6,232 bases of DNA from Clostridiaceae bacterium (GTDB lineage Bacteria > Bacillota > Clostridia > Lutisporales > Lutisporaceae), in assembly GCA_028697435.1 (NCBI GenBank), contig JAQVFD010000136.1:1-6232 (forward strand), given 5' to 3'. The position numbers and the translations under genes are program-made. Shown in pieces: positions 1 to 6,134 of this stretch (positions within the stretch are counted from its first letter, which is position 1; every line of letters starts with the position of its first letter). The notes beneath the pieces were generated by a model. That model was not told the origin of the DNA, searched no databases, and saw nothing but the letters and a program-made list of their open reading frames with translations.

Positions 1-1167
1 ACCTTGACCTAAGTCTCCAAACATTGCTCCAAACATAAGCAAATAAGATAATGCAAAAAATGGTGTAGGATCCTTCTCCCCATAGCTGGGAATCCCATAC
101 ATGCTTATCAGTGATTCAAAGGGTTTGAATAGGAAATTGTTCTTCATTTTGGTCGGGGGTACATTCCCACTCCTTCTATATTCTACATCGTTAACTACAA
201 ATATGATGCTGTCTTCGAAGTACTGCTGCAATTCTGTTCGAAAACCTTCAATTTCACTGTTGGGAATAAATCCAAACATAAAAAACATGCTGTGACCCAA
301 AGCCGTTTCCTGCTTTACCTTTTCCGCCTTTTTCTCCAGTTCCAGCAGTGTATATGCCCTGGATACGATATCCCTGTATCTCTCATTCAGTTCTATTACA
401 GATTCCTTATATTCTTCTATCTGTCTTTTATCATTTCTGATTCCTTCATTTAACCGTTTTATAACATCTTCCGGGGTTCCGTCAAATTCCCGAGGCAGTT
501 CTAACTCCTTATAATTCAGGGATATAAAGATTCTTTCAGCCTCTTCCCTCAGATTCTCCGGGGTGAACGCAACTATTACTTTATTTCCGTCCAAAGCTGC
601 TACAGGGAAAACAATAGAAGGCAGATTTTCAAAATTTAGCTTAAGCTTTATGAAATTCTCATTTGAAAGCATCAGAAGCCTGAATTTCATAAAACTCATA
701 TTCTTTATTTCTTCCAGCCTTAAATCCATATTTCTTATATATTTCGTGTTATTCAGGTAATTCTGCAGCTTTTCCAGATTTGATGCGCTTTTGCTCATGC
801 CTTCAGAAATATGTTTAACGTTATCATAAACCTTCCTTAGTTCCACCATAGTATTCTCATAATCATCACCAACACTTAAATAATCCTCAGATATCTCAGA
901 TTTCAGATTGAATAATTCCTGAAAAAATCTTATTATTCTTTCGTCCCCGGAAAGGTCTTTTCTGTCCACATAAGCTCTAACATGGGATAATTCCTGAAGA
1001 GTCTGCATATGCTCCTGTGATGCTGAAAGGTTAAGATTATTGGAATTCAACTCTGAAAGAGCATTCAGTATATGAGTTCTGCCGTTTATCACAACCAGAC
1101 GTGAAACCTTATCCAGATCCGTACGCTTTCCAATTATGCATGCAATTTTCATTCTCTCTATAGCCAA
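1..1167 (-). CDS. ntpI: V/A-type ATPase membrane subunit I (partial, C-terminal part beyond the left edge)
   Basis: Subunit I (bacterial/archaeal equivalent of the eukaryotic a subunit) forms the ion half-channels beside the rotor ring and anchors the peripheral stalks. The 389 codons seen are one unbroken frame. Residues 1-350 are hydrophilic, with long helical, probably coiled-coil stretches (about 95-150 and 240-290), as in the cytosolic arm of this family. The diagnostic passage is at 356-389: MYGIP, then DPTPFFALSYLLMFG and MFGDLGQG, the family signature that opens the first membrane helix. The protein normally has about 650 residues, so the membrane domain is missing here because of the window edge, not because of damage. 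The start is TTG at 1167: GGGGGAGG at 1184-1177 lies 9 nt upstream, whereas the in-frame ATG at 1152 is 15 nt further away. It follows subunit C after 17 nt in the same operon. The family call is very secure; ion specificity (H+ or Na+) cannot be judged. Confidence 0.95.
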   Translation of the reverse strand, partial: MAIERMKIACIIGKRTDLDKVSRLVVINGRTHILNALSELNSNNLNLSASQEHMQTLQELSHVRAYVDRKDLSGDERIIRFFQELFNLKSEISEDYLSVGDDYENTMVELRKVYDNVKHISEGMSKSASNLEKLQNYLNNTKYIRNMDLRLEEIKNMSFMKFRLLMLSNENFIKLKLNFENLPSIVFPVAALDGNKVIVAFTPENLREEAERIFISLNYKELELPREFDGTPEDVIKRLNEGIRNDKRQIEEYKESVIELNERYRDIVSRAYTLLELEKKAEKVKQETALGHSMFFMFGFIPNSEIEGFRTELQQYFEDSIIFVVNDVEYRRSGNVPPTKMKNNFLFKPFESLISMYGIPSYGEKDPTPFFALSYLLMFGAMFGDLGQG

Positions 1168-1176
1168 TGTTATTCG

Positions 1177-1184
1177 CCTCCCCC
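1177..1184 (-). promoter_or_regulatory. Ribosome binding site that fixes the TTG start of subunit I
   Basis: Minus-strand GGGGGAGG begins directly after the TAA stop of subunit C (1187-1185) and ends 9 nt before TTG at 1167. The spacing supports TTG rather than the ATG at 1152. Confidence 0.75.
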
Positions 1185-2228
1185 TTAAAGTGCCCTTACA
1201 ATATATTTATTGGCTTGAACTACCGGAACTTTATATCTAATAGCTTCTGTTATTGATATTATGTCCTTTATCTCATACTGTAAAAACATTATGAATGCAA
1301 AAGCGCTTATTATTGTAAGATCATTATTCCTTACCATATCTTTAAGCTCAAAATATATATAGCGATCCATCCTTCTTTCCATGTAAATATCGGTAGTTCC
1401 ATCATCCTTCAACATAAAACCGTATTTTGTGGATTTCACAATTTTATTGAATTCCTCCAGATTCTTAGAATAACATAGCTCCTTAAGTAAATTGAAATCC
1501 AACCTGCAGCTAATATTGATGGTATAGTTTAAAAGTTCCTCCGGACTAAGCCTGTAGAACTTAATACCCCTATATATCCACTGAATATTCAGCAAATCGG
1601 CAATAATCCCCTGAGCCTGCTCCAACACCTTTATATCCCGCTTGTCAAGCTTGCTCCACTTATTTTGCAATATAGAATAATAAGACATATCCATTACCAT
1701 TTCAAATCTGAAAGGATTCTCGGAATAATTTCTATCAATTAAAGGTATTAGAAACTTATAGAACTCAGAACCTTGAAGAGCATATATGATGTCTCTTATA
1801 TATTTAGCTTCATAAATCTTTGTTATATCAACCTTACTGTACTTCCCTATGAAGGCACTGTACTTAAAATCATATGCACCCTTCCCGTTATACACAGATC
1901 TTGCTATGACCTTCAACTCTTCAATTTCATATTTGGCATAAAGGCTTTTGATAAAGCTCTTGTAATCCCCTGTAAAGTAATAGATAATTTTATCTATACT
2001 CCTTACCATTTTCTGTTTAATCAGATTTTCCAGCATAGCCCTGTGGATATCTTCTATTTCTACATCTGCAAAAACTTCAGAATAAGCAGTTCTTTCCTTA
2101 AGGTATCTTGCCACTTCCGTTACCGATTCCAATTTGATTAAAGAGGCGAAATCCTCATCCTTAAGGAATTCCCCTTCCATTGTCTTTATCTTGGTATTCA
2201 CTGCAGCAAATCTGGTGATACTATCCAT
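1185..2228 (-). CDS. ntpC: V/A-type ATPase subunit C (AC39/subunit d family)
   Basis: This 347-aa soluble, mostly helical protein belongs to the AC39 (V-ATPase subunit d/C) family. Members sit as a funnel on the membrane rotor ring and connect it to the central stalk (family knowledge). What is seen: an N-terminus of family type (MDSITRFAAVNTKIKTMEG) followed by the ...VTEVARYLKERTAYSEVF segment at about 35-53, repeated helical segments rich in aromatic and basic residues (for example KSFIKSLYAKYEIEELK at about 90-106), no signal peptide and no membrane helix, and a length close to the family norm of roughly 320-380. ATG at 2228 is preceded by AGAGG about 8 nt upstream; that site lies in the last codons of the upstream gene, only 5 nt separate the two genes, and translational coupling is likely. 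It sits between the small stalk-like subunit and subunit I. The operon context and the family-type sequence agree. Confidence 0.93.
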   Translation of the reverse strand: MDSITRFAAVNTKIKTMEGEFLKDEDFASLIKLESVTEVARYLKERTAYSEVFADVEIEDIHRAMLENLIKQKMVRSIDKIIYYFTGDYKSFIKSLYAKYEIEELKVIARSVYNGKGAYDFKYSAFIGKYSKVDITKIYEAKYIRDIIYALQGSEFYKFLIPLIDRNYSENPFRFEMVMDMSYYSILQNKWSKLDKRDIKVLEQAQGIIADLLNIQWIYRGIKFYRLSPEELLNYTINISCRLDFNLLKELCYSKNLEEFNKIVKSTKYGFMLKDDGTTDIYMERRMDRYIYFELKDMVRNNDLTIISAFAFIMFLQYEIKDIISITEAIRYKVPVVQANKYIVRAL

Positions 2229-2233
2229 TGGTT

Positions 2234-2560
2234 TTACCTCTCAACTGCAAGGAGCTGCTTCCAGATATCCGTTGCAGCATCTTCCTTTATGTTCAAAAAA
2301 TAAGCTTGGAGCTCATCTATTCTTAATCTAACTGCTTCATCCATTGCTTTGACCTGTATTTGTGCAGCCTCAATTATTTCATCATGTTTCCCCTTTGCCG
2401 TAATAGCGGCTTCTTCCAGAACTGCTTCCAAGTCTCTGATTTCATTTTTAATATGCATTTCCAAGTCCGACAGTTCAGCATCTCTTTCGCCCTTAAGCAT
2501 AACAGCTGTTGAGTCAAGCTCTATAAGCCTTCTTATATATTGATCAATATTATATTCCAT
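2234..2560 (-). CDS. Small helical V/A-type ATPase subunit, probably the G/H-type peripheral stalk subunit
   Basis: This 108-aa protein is predicted to be almost entirely alpha-helical and highly charged. Acidic and basic residues alternate with Ala/Leu/Ile in heptad-like spacing from about residue 15 to 90 (ELSDLEMHIKNEIRDLEAVL, then AAQIQVKAMDEAVRLRIDEL). Peripheral stalk G/H (NtpF-like) subunits of V/A-ATPases have this form and pair with subunit E; they are short and diverge quickly, so the call rests on composition, size and position as first gene of the operon. The start is ATG at 2560, with AAGGTGAT at 2572-2565 just upstream. An in-frame TTG at 2590 would add ten residues, but it has no ribosome binding site and lies only about a base inside the predicted transcript start. 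The stop TAA overlaps the subunit C ribosome binding site region. An unrelated coiled-coil protein in the operon is the alternative. Confidence 0.8.
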   Translation of the reverse strand: MEYNIDQYIRRLIELDSTAVMLKGERDAELSDLEMHIKNEIRDLEAVLEEAAITAKGKHDEIIEAAQIQVKAMDEAVRLRIDELQAYFLNIKEDAATDIWKQLLAVER

Positions 2561-2564
2561 ATAT

Positions 2565-2572
2565 ATCACCTT
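2565..2572 (-). promoter_or_regulatory. Strong ribosome binding site of the first ATPase-operon gene
   Basis: Minus-strand AAGGTGAT is an 8-nt match to the complement of the 16S rRNA 3' end. It stands 4 nt before ATG 2560, which decides the start against the upstream TTG at 2590. Confidence 0.75.
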
Positions 2573-2597
2573 CAATATGCTATATTTCAATCATATT

Positions 2598-2626
2598 ATT
2601 ATGTGCTAATTAATCATATAAGTCAA
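2598..2626 (-). promoter_or_regulatory. Sigma-A-type promoter of the V/A-ATPase operon
   Basis: On the minus strand TTGACT (2626-2621) and CATAAT (2603-2598) are separated by exactly 17 nt. Transcription should begin near 2591, giving a leader of about 30 nt before ATG 2560. No other equally good pair is seen between the ATPase genes and the divergent gene. Confidence 0.75.
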
Positions 2627-2643
2627 TCACATGAAATATGTGA
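2627..2643. promoter_or_regulatory. Palindrome next to the -35 box, candidate operator
   Basis: TCACAT-GAAAT-ATGTGA is a perfect inverted repeat with 6-bp arms and a 5-nt centre. It directly abuts the -35 hexamer of the ATPase promoter. With one bulged base the arms extend into the flanking CAA and TTG. The position suits an activator or repressor, but the regulator is not identifiable from the site; it has the half-site order TCACA..TGTGA, the reverse of a classical CRP site. Confidence 0.45.
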
Positions 2644-2652
2644 GTTGGTGTT

Positions 2653-2665
2653 ATTTTGGCAAAAT
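2653..2665. promoter_or_regulatory. ATTTTG-G-CAAAAT palindrome, candidate operator copy 1
   Basis: A perfect inverted repeat with 6-bp arms and a single central base. It is located between the two divergent promoters, about 27 bp upstream of the ATPase -35 box. Its complementary form shares nine consecutive bases (ATTTTGCCA) with the site at 2711-2724. The function is inferred only from symmetry and repetition in an A/T-rich region, where chance matches are easy. Confidence 0.3.
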
Positions 2666-2710
2666 ATCTTAATTTTATTATTTTATATCTGTAGGAGTAG
2701 CCTTTACTGT

Positions 2711-2724
2711 ATTTTGCCATAAAA
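2711..2724. promoter_or_regulatory. ATTTTGCCATAAAA, candidate operator copy 2
   Basis: This imperfect second copy of the 2653-2665 site ends 3 bp upstream of the -35 box of the rightward promoter. The two copies are about 58 bp apart. Binding by a shared regulator is possible but unproven. Confidence 0.3.
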
Positions 2725-2727
2725 AAC

Positions 2728-2756
2728 TTGTAGATTCTTGTATGGCGTTATATAAT
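2728..2756 (+). promoter_or_regulatory. Sigma-A-type promoter of the FapA-family gene
   Basis: TTGTAG (2728-2733) and a perfect TATAAT (2751-2756) are 17 nt apart. The predicted transcript start near 2763 lies downstream of a possible GTG start at 2758, which argues that translation begins at ATG 2788. Confidence 0.7.
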
Positions 2757-2787
2757 TGTGGTAAAATCTGAAAGCCGAGGTAGCATT

Positions 2788-4362
2788 ATGAAAATATTTC
2801 ATAACGAGTACTTTTCCCTTTTCAGCAGTGATGAAAAGCTGTATATAAGTGTTCACCGCACCGGCTATCAGATGCAAGAATTCCATAGCCTTCTTTTAGA
2901 CATGCCCATTATCCGACTCAATAACTTCACAGGTCTGAAGGATGCATTGAATGAAGCCTCCGGAATCAGAGTATGTATAGGTGGTATTAAACCAAGGGTA
3001 GAAGTGCTTATTTCTGCAGATGAGATGGAGGCATCAATAGTACTCAATATCACAGCAAAGGAATTTGCTGAAAAGAAAATAGTTGTTTCTTCGGAAATAG
3101 TTGAAGCCCTTAGCAAAGCAGGAGTTGTTTCAGGTTTGGACAAGCTTTTTAATAAGCCGATTACCGTGCAGAAAAAAATTAAGGTTGCAAAAGGTACCAA
3201 ACCGGAAAATGGTATAGATGCCGTAATAAAGTATTATGAGATCCCAGATAAGAAACCCCTTGTTAAAGATGATGGAACTGTGAATCACTATGAGCTTAAT
3301 TTAATCGAAAATGTCAAAAAAGGAGACTGGCTTGGGGAAAAAGTACATCCCACGGCAGGCAAACCCGGAATGACTGTCACCGGAAAAGTGTTGCCAAGCA
3401 TAAGAGGTATTGACTTTACTCTTAAGTATGATAAAAAAACAATCGAAGAAAATGAAGAAGAAGGAAAAACTGTACTCAGAGCTAAAATGGACGGAGCTGT
3501 TAAATTTGAGGGAGATAAGATACGGATTGACAATCATCTCATAATACCGGGAGATGTAGGTTACGAAACAGGAAATATATCCTTTGATGGATATGTTACT
3601 GTTAAAGGTACAGTAAAGGATGGCTTCTCGGTAACAGCCAAAAATGATATATCCATACAAAGCGATATGGGCTTGGGAGTAATTAATAAAATCGTCTCAA
3701 AAGAGGGCAGTATTTATATAAAGGGTGGTATATTCGGTAAAAACGTATCTGAAATAAATGCAAAAAAGAGTGTGTTCCTTAAGTACAGCAACGGGTGCAA
3801 AATTGTAGCAGGAGAAGATATCAATATTGGTTTCTATGCTCTTGACAGTAATCTGGAAGCAAGAAAAGTAATTTTAGATCCTAAACACGGTAAGGTTATA
3901 GGAGGTTCTATAAATGCTGAGGTTCAGGTTGTCGCCGGTGTAATAGGAAATAAATCAGAGAAAAAAACATATATATCCGTCTCAGGGTTTGATAGGGAAT
4001 CTATTCAGAATGAAATTGAACAACTACTGAAAAAATATAAGACTACACTTGTAGAAGTAGAAAAAGCAAAAAAACAAATCGAATTTTTCGAACTTAATAT
4101 CTCAGGAGCCGAATATGTAAACAACAGAGAATACGAAGAAAATATTAAAAAATACGGAGATATTCTTAATGAAGTAAAGGCTTTGGATGAATATAGGAAA
4201 AGACTGCAGTATATTCTTGAAACCAAAGGTGAAGGTGAGATAGATATCTTAAAAGCCGCATATCCGGAGACCTACATTCAAATCAAAAACATGCAGAAAA
4301 AAATCGATTCTATAGTAAAAGGCAGTTTTTATGTATTAGATAAAGAACTTCATCATAATTGA
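2788..4362 (+). CDS. FapA/DUF342-family protein with beta-helix core and C-terminal coiled coil
   Basis: This 524-aa cytoplasmic protein has no signal peptide and no membrane helix. Residues 1-125 form a poorly conserved N-terminal region. From about 135 the family signature starts: GTKPENGIDAVIKYY (136-150), then NLIENVKKGDWLG and PTAGKPGMTVTGKVLP (about 171-203). The hallmark GDVGYETGNISFDG follows at 255-268, with VKGTVKDGFSV at 272-282. Regular short beta-strand/glycine turns continue to about 395, as expected of a right-handed beta-helix. Residues about 402-500 are a charged coiled coil. Length and domain order are typical of clostridial DUF342 proteins. The name FapA comes from a flagellar assembly protein in Vibrio; no flagellar gene is near here, so a flagellar role is not supported. 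ATG 2788 has GAGG 7 nt upstream; the in-frame GTG at 2758 overlaps the promoter. It is probably monocistronic, ending at a hairpin. Family certain, function unknown. Confidence 0.92.
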   Translation: MKIFHNEYFSLFSSDEKLYISVHRTGYQMQEFHSLLLDMPIIRLNNFTGLKDALNEASGIRVCIGGIKPRVEVLISADEMEASIVLNITAKEFAEKKIVVSSEIVEALSKAGVVSGLDKLFNKPITVQKKIKVAKGTKPENGIDAVIKYYEIPDKKPLVKDDGTVNHYELNLIENVKKGDWLGEKVHPTAGKPGMTVTGKVLPSIRGIDFTLKYDKKTIEENEEEGKTVLRAKMDGAVKFEGDKIRIDNHLIIPGDVGYETGNISFDGYVTVKGTVKDGFSVTAKNDISIQSDMGLGVINKIVSKEGSIYIKGGIFGKNVSEINAKKSVFLKYSNGCKIVAGEDINIGFYALDSNLEARKVILDPKHGKVIGGSINAEVQVVAGVIGNKSEKKTYISVSGFDRESIQNEIEQLLKKYKTTLVEVEKAKKQIEFFELNISGAEYVNNREYEENIKKYGDILNEVKALDEYRKRLQYILETKGEGEIDILKAAYPETYIQIKNMQKKIDSIVKGSFYVLDKELHHN

Positions 4363-4388
4363 AGAAAATTGCACAGCAATTTTCTTCA
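4360..4388 (+). terminator. Perfect hairpin overlapping the stop codon of the FapA-family gene
   Basis: The stem is 13 bp without mismatch (TGAAGAAAATTGC paired with GCAATTTTCTTCA) around a 3-nt ACA loop. It starts on the first base of the TGA stop. No U-run follows on either strand, so a classic intrinsic terminator is not shown; it may end or stabilise the message. The T-rich 3' arm is the closest thing to a U-tract. Confidence 0.55.
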
Positions 4389-4489
4389 GGTTGCGAGGTC
4401 TCGAGGTCACGGGGTTGCGAGGAAAGCTAGGGTATTCCTTAATAGCTTCGTAGCCCTAACCTAAACCTCGAGCCTCGTACCTCGTACCC
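4389..4489. repeat. Intergenic dyad element built of CGAGG / CCTCG units
   Basis: The left arm (4389-4422) carries CGAGG at 4394, 4402 and 4418. The right arm (4466-4489) carries CCTCG at 4466, 4473 and 4480. The arms pair imperfectly: GGTTGCGAGGTCTCGAGGT on the left matches the complement of 4465-4481 apart from single-base bulges and one mismatch. The centre also contains the pair TAGGG / CCCTA. The element is distinctly richer in G+C than its surroundings, has no open reading frame of note and no obvious target-site duplication. It looks like a dispersed, MITE-like or REP-like intergenic repeat, but only one copy is visible here. Confidence 0.55.
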
Positions 4490-4490
4490 G

Positions 4491-4515
4491 AATAATGCGT
4501 CGCAGACGCATTATT
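4491..4515 (-). terminator. Perfect hairpin overlapping the tyrS stop codon, probable tyrS terminator
   Basis: An 11-bp perfect stem (AATAATGCGTC with GACGCATTATT) closes a 3-nt loop. The tyrS TAA (4513-4511) lies inside the stem. On the minus strand the arm ends in ATTATT and is followed by CGGG, so the U-tract is weak. It mirrors the hairpin at the end of the converging gene. Confidence 0.55.
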
Positions 4516-5752
4516 CCACTTTTATTCTGTGATATGTTTTCTTGCCTTTTTTTATGATAATACTTCCGTCCTTAAGGTCAGCAGTTCCAACTCTCTCGTC
4601 GATACCTTCAACCTTTTTATCCTCCATGTAAACTCCACCTTGATTTACAAGCCTTCTTGCCTCTCCTTTAGAAGGAGCAAGCCCTGTAATAACCAAAAGA
4701 TCTATAATATTGATACCTTTATCCAATTGTTCTTTCGGTATTTCTGTTGTAGGTATGGACTCTGAATCCCCGCCTCCTCCGAACAGTGCTTCTGCAGCCT
4801 TACTTGCATTTATGGCCTCTTCTTCTCCGTGAACCATTTTTGTGAGTTCAAATGCAAGAACCTTTTTTGCCTCATTTATTTTTTCACCGGGTAAACTGCC
4901 CAACCTTCTTACTTCATCCATGGGAAGGAAGGTCAGCAGCGCAAGGCATTTTTCAACATCGGCATCATCGACGTTTCTCCAGTACTGATAGAAATCATAA
5001 GGACTGGTTTTAGTTCCGTCCAGCCAAATAGCCCCCGATTCAGTCTTGCCCATTTTCTTACCTTCACTGGTTGTAAGAAGTGTAAAAGTCATACCATAGG
5101 CGCTGGCCCCTTCGGCTCTTCGTATAAGATCCGTACCGCTTATAATGTTTGACCATTGGTCATCCCCGCCTAGCTGCAGTCTGCAGTTGTATTTTCTGTA
5201 AAGCTCCAGAAAATCATAGGACTGCATAAGCATGTAGTTGAATTCAAGAAAGGTAAGCCCCGCATCAAGTCTGCTCTTATAACATTCAGCGCTAAGCATC
5301 CTGTTTACTAAAAAATGCACTCCTATATCTCTCAGAAAATCAACATAATTAAGCTTTAATAACCAATCCATGTTATTATCCATAATCGCCTTGCCTTCAC
5401 CAAAATCCAGAAACTTTTCAAATTGCTTTTTAAAACTTGCGGCATTGTGCTCTATTCTCTCTAGGGTAAGCATTTTTCTCATATCACTTTTTCCGCTTGG
5501 ATCTCCAACCATTGCCGTTCCGGCGCCAAGGAGAGCTATAGGCCTGTGTCCGGCTTTTTGCATATGAGCCATAGTAATTATCTGCAGGAAGTGTCCCACA
5601 TGAAGACTATCGGCAGTAGGATCAAATCCTATATAAAAAGTTATGCTCTCCTTTCCCAAAAGCTCTCTCAATTCTTCTTCATGGGTAACCTGTTGAATAA
5701 AGCCTCTTTCTTTTAATACATCGTATACATTGTATTTCGGTACCATTGTCAT
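4511..5752 (-). CDS. tyrS: Tyrosyl-tRNA synthetase
   Basis: This class I aminoacyl-tRNA synthetase charges tRNA-Tyr with tyrosine using ATP in the cytoplasm, normally as a homodimer. The 413-aa protein is of normal bacterial length. Seen in order: the nucleotide-binding fold with FYIGFDPTADSLHVGH (39-54; HIGH-type motif HVGH 51-54, tyrosine-pocket Y40 and D44), LLGAGTAMVGDPSGK (74-88), the tyrosine-binding helix YMLMQSYDF (173-181), LGGDDQWSNI (194-203), the KMSKS-type loop KMGKT (233-237), and a C-terminal S4 RNA-binding domain (about 347-413). KMGKT resembles the KFGKT loop of B. subtilis TyrS rather than the KMSKS of the TyrZ branch. ATG 5752 is chosen because GGAGGTG (5765-5759) stands 6 nt upstream; an open frame back to 5818 runs through the T-box terminator and cannot be the start. 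It is monocistronic and controlled by the T-box leader. Motifs are intact. Confidence 0.97.
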   Translation of the reverse strand: MTMVPKYNVYDVLKERGFIQQVTHEEELRELLGKESITFYIGFDPTADSLHVGHFLQIITMAHMQKAGHRPIALLGAGTAMVGDPSGKSDMRKMLTLERIEHNAASFKKQFEKFLDFGEGKAIMDNNMDWLLKLNYVDFLRDIGVHFLVNRMLSAECYKSRLDAGLTFLEFNYMLMQSYDFLELYRKYNCRLQLGGDDQWSNIISGTDLIRRAEGASAYGMTFTLLTTSEGKKMGKTESGAIWLDGTKTSPYDFYQYWRNVDDADVEKCLALLTFLPMDEVRRLGSLPGEKINEAKKVLAFELTKMVHGEEEAINASKAAEALFGGGGDSESIPTTEIPKEQLDKGINIIDLLVITGLAPSKGEARRLVNQGGVYMEDKKVEGIDERVGTADLKDGSIIIKKGKKTYHRIKVE

Positions 5753-5758
5753 AATAAA

Positions 5759-5765
5759 CACCTCC
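5759..5765 (-). promoter_or_regulatory. tyrS ribosome binding site directly after the attenuator U-run
   Basis: Minus-strand GGAGGTG follows the terminator's T-run with no gap and precedes ATG 5752 by 6 nt. Ribosomes can reach it only on read-through transcripts. Confidence 0.85.
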
Positions 5766-5806
5766 AAAAAATAATAAGGCCATTCATCCATAAAGGGACG
5801 AATGGC
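5766..5806 (-). terminator. T-box intrinsic terminator (attenuator) of tyrS
   Basis: An 11-bp stem, GCCATTCGTCC with GGATGAATGGC (one G-U pair), closes a CTTTAT loop. It is followed by TTATTATTTTTT. Its 5' arm starts one base after the T-box sequence, allowing mutually exclusive antiterminator and terminator folds. Confidence 0.95.
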
Positions 5807-5807
5807 T

Positions 5808-5821
5808 CGCGGTACCACCCT
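5808..5821 (-). promoter_or_regulatory. Conserved 14-nt T-box sequence (antiterminator 5' strand)
   Basis: AGGGTGGTACCGCG matches the T-box consensus. Its UGGU (5817-5814) is complementary to an ACCA acceptor end, fitting a tRNA whose discriminator base is A, as is usual for bacterial tRNA-Tyr. Confidence 0.97.
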
Positions 5822-6040
5822 ATTTGGCTCTGCAGATATATAACTTGCAAAACCCTCTCTTAGAATACTTACATATTCCCTTCCCTTCTATAACGGAGGA
5901 AGCTTCCGGCAAGACCTACTCGTGACATTGCCCGGTATTTGCAGTAAATGAAATGATGCAAATATAGGGATTTAGTCATATAAGTGCAAAACTTTTGTGT
6001 GAAACATAAAAGTTCAGGCACTCGTGCTTTCAGCCCGCAG

Positions 6041-6056
6041 TTCAGAGGTGTATTTC
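6041..6056 (-). promoter_or_regulatory. T-box specifier loop 3' strand, UAC (tyrosine) codon at 6052-6050
   Basis: Minus-strand GAAAUACA followed by CCUCUGAA. The GAA precedes the codon as in the loop-E side of T-box specifier loops, one base (A) follows UAC, and CCUC then pairs with GAGG (6154-6151). No other tyrosine codon in this region sits in the same context. Confidence 0.85.
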
Positions 6057-6097
6057 ATAAGTTTCAGCTGCCGGCTTTCACCTTCCGCCGACTCTCT

Positions 6098-6134
6098 GGC
6101 CATGACATGCATTCAATGCATGTTCATGCAAGCC
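6098..6134 (-). other. Extra hairpin in the 5' half of T-box Stem I
   Basis: The core is ACATGCAT-tga-ATGCATGT (6123-6105), a perfect 8-bp stem. It is extended by CATG:CATG past a one-base bulge, and by GGC:GCC past a three-base bulge. It lies between the AGUA of the specifier loop and the AGAGAG bulge, where the opposing strand has only about 13 nt. Confidence 0.6.

Noticed and set aside
1773..2141. Antisense open frame of 122 codons within subunit C
   Set aside because: It is a shadow of the real gene with biased Phe/Ile/Cys composition and no start signals.
2561..2590. TTG start at 2590 for the small ATPase subunit
   Set aside because: It lies within about a base of the predicted transcript start with no ribosome binding site, whereas ATG 2560 has a strong one.
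2762..2780. Sigma-D-like flagellar promoter (TAAA ... GCCGA) before the FapA-family gene
   Set aside because: The two elements are only 8 nt apart instead of about 15, and the second overlaps the ribosome binding site.
2758..2787. Ten-residue N-terminal extension of the FapA-family protein from GTG 2758
   Set aside because: It overlaps the promoter region, lies upstream of the predicted transcript start, and has no ribosome binding site.
2868..3660. Several antisense open frames (81-119 codons) within the FapA-family gene
   Set aside because: They overlap one another and a well-supported gene, have low-complexity Ser/Phe-rich sequence and no ribosome binding sites.
4389..4489. CRISPR-like array from the repeated CGAGG/CCTCG units
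   Set aside because: Units are only 5-9 bp, irregularly spaced and inverted between the arms; there are no spacers of uniform length and no cas genes.
5753..5818. Upstream extension of tyrS by 22 codons to a GTG-type start at 5818
   Set aside because: These codons are the T-box/terminator sequence; the GGAGGTG ribosome binding site and the family N-terminus place the start at 5752.
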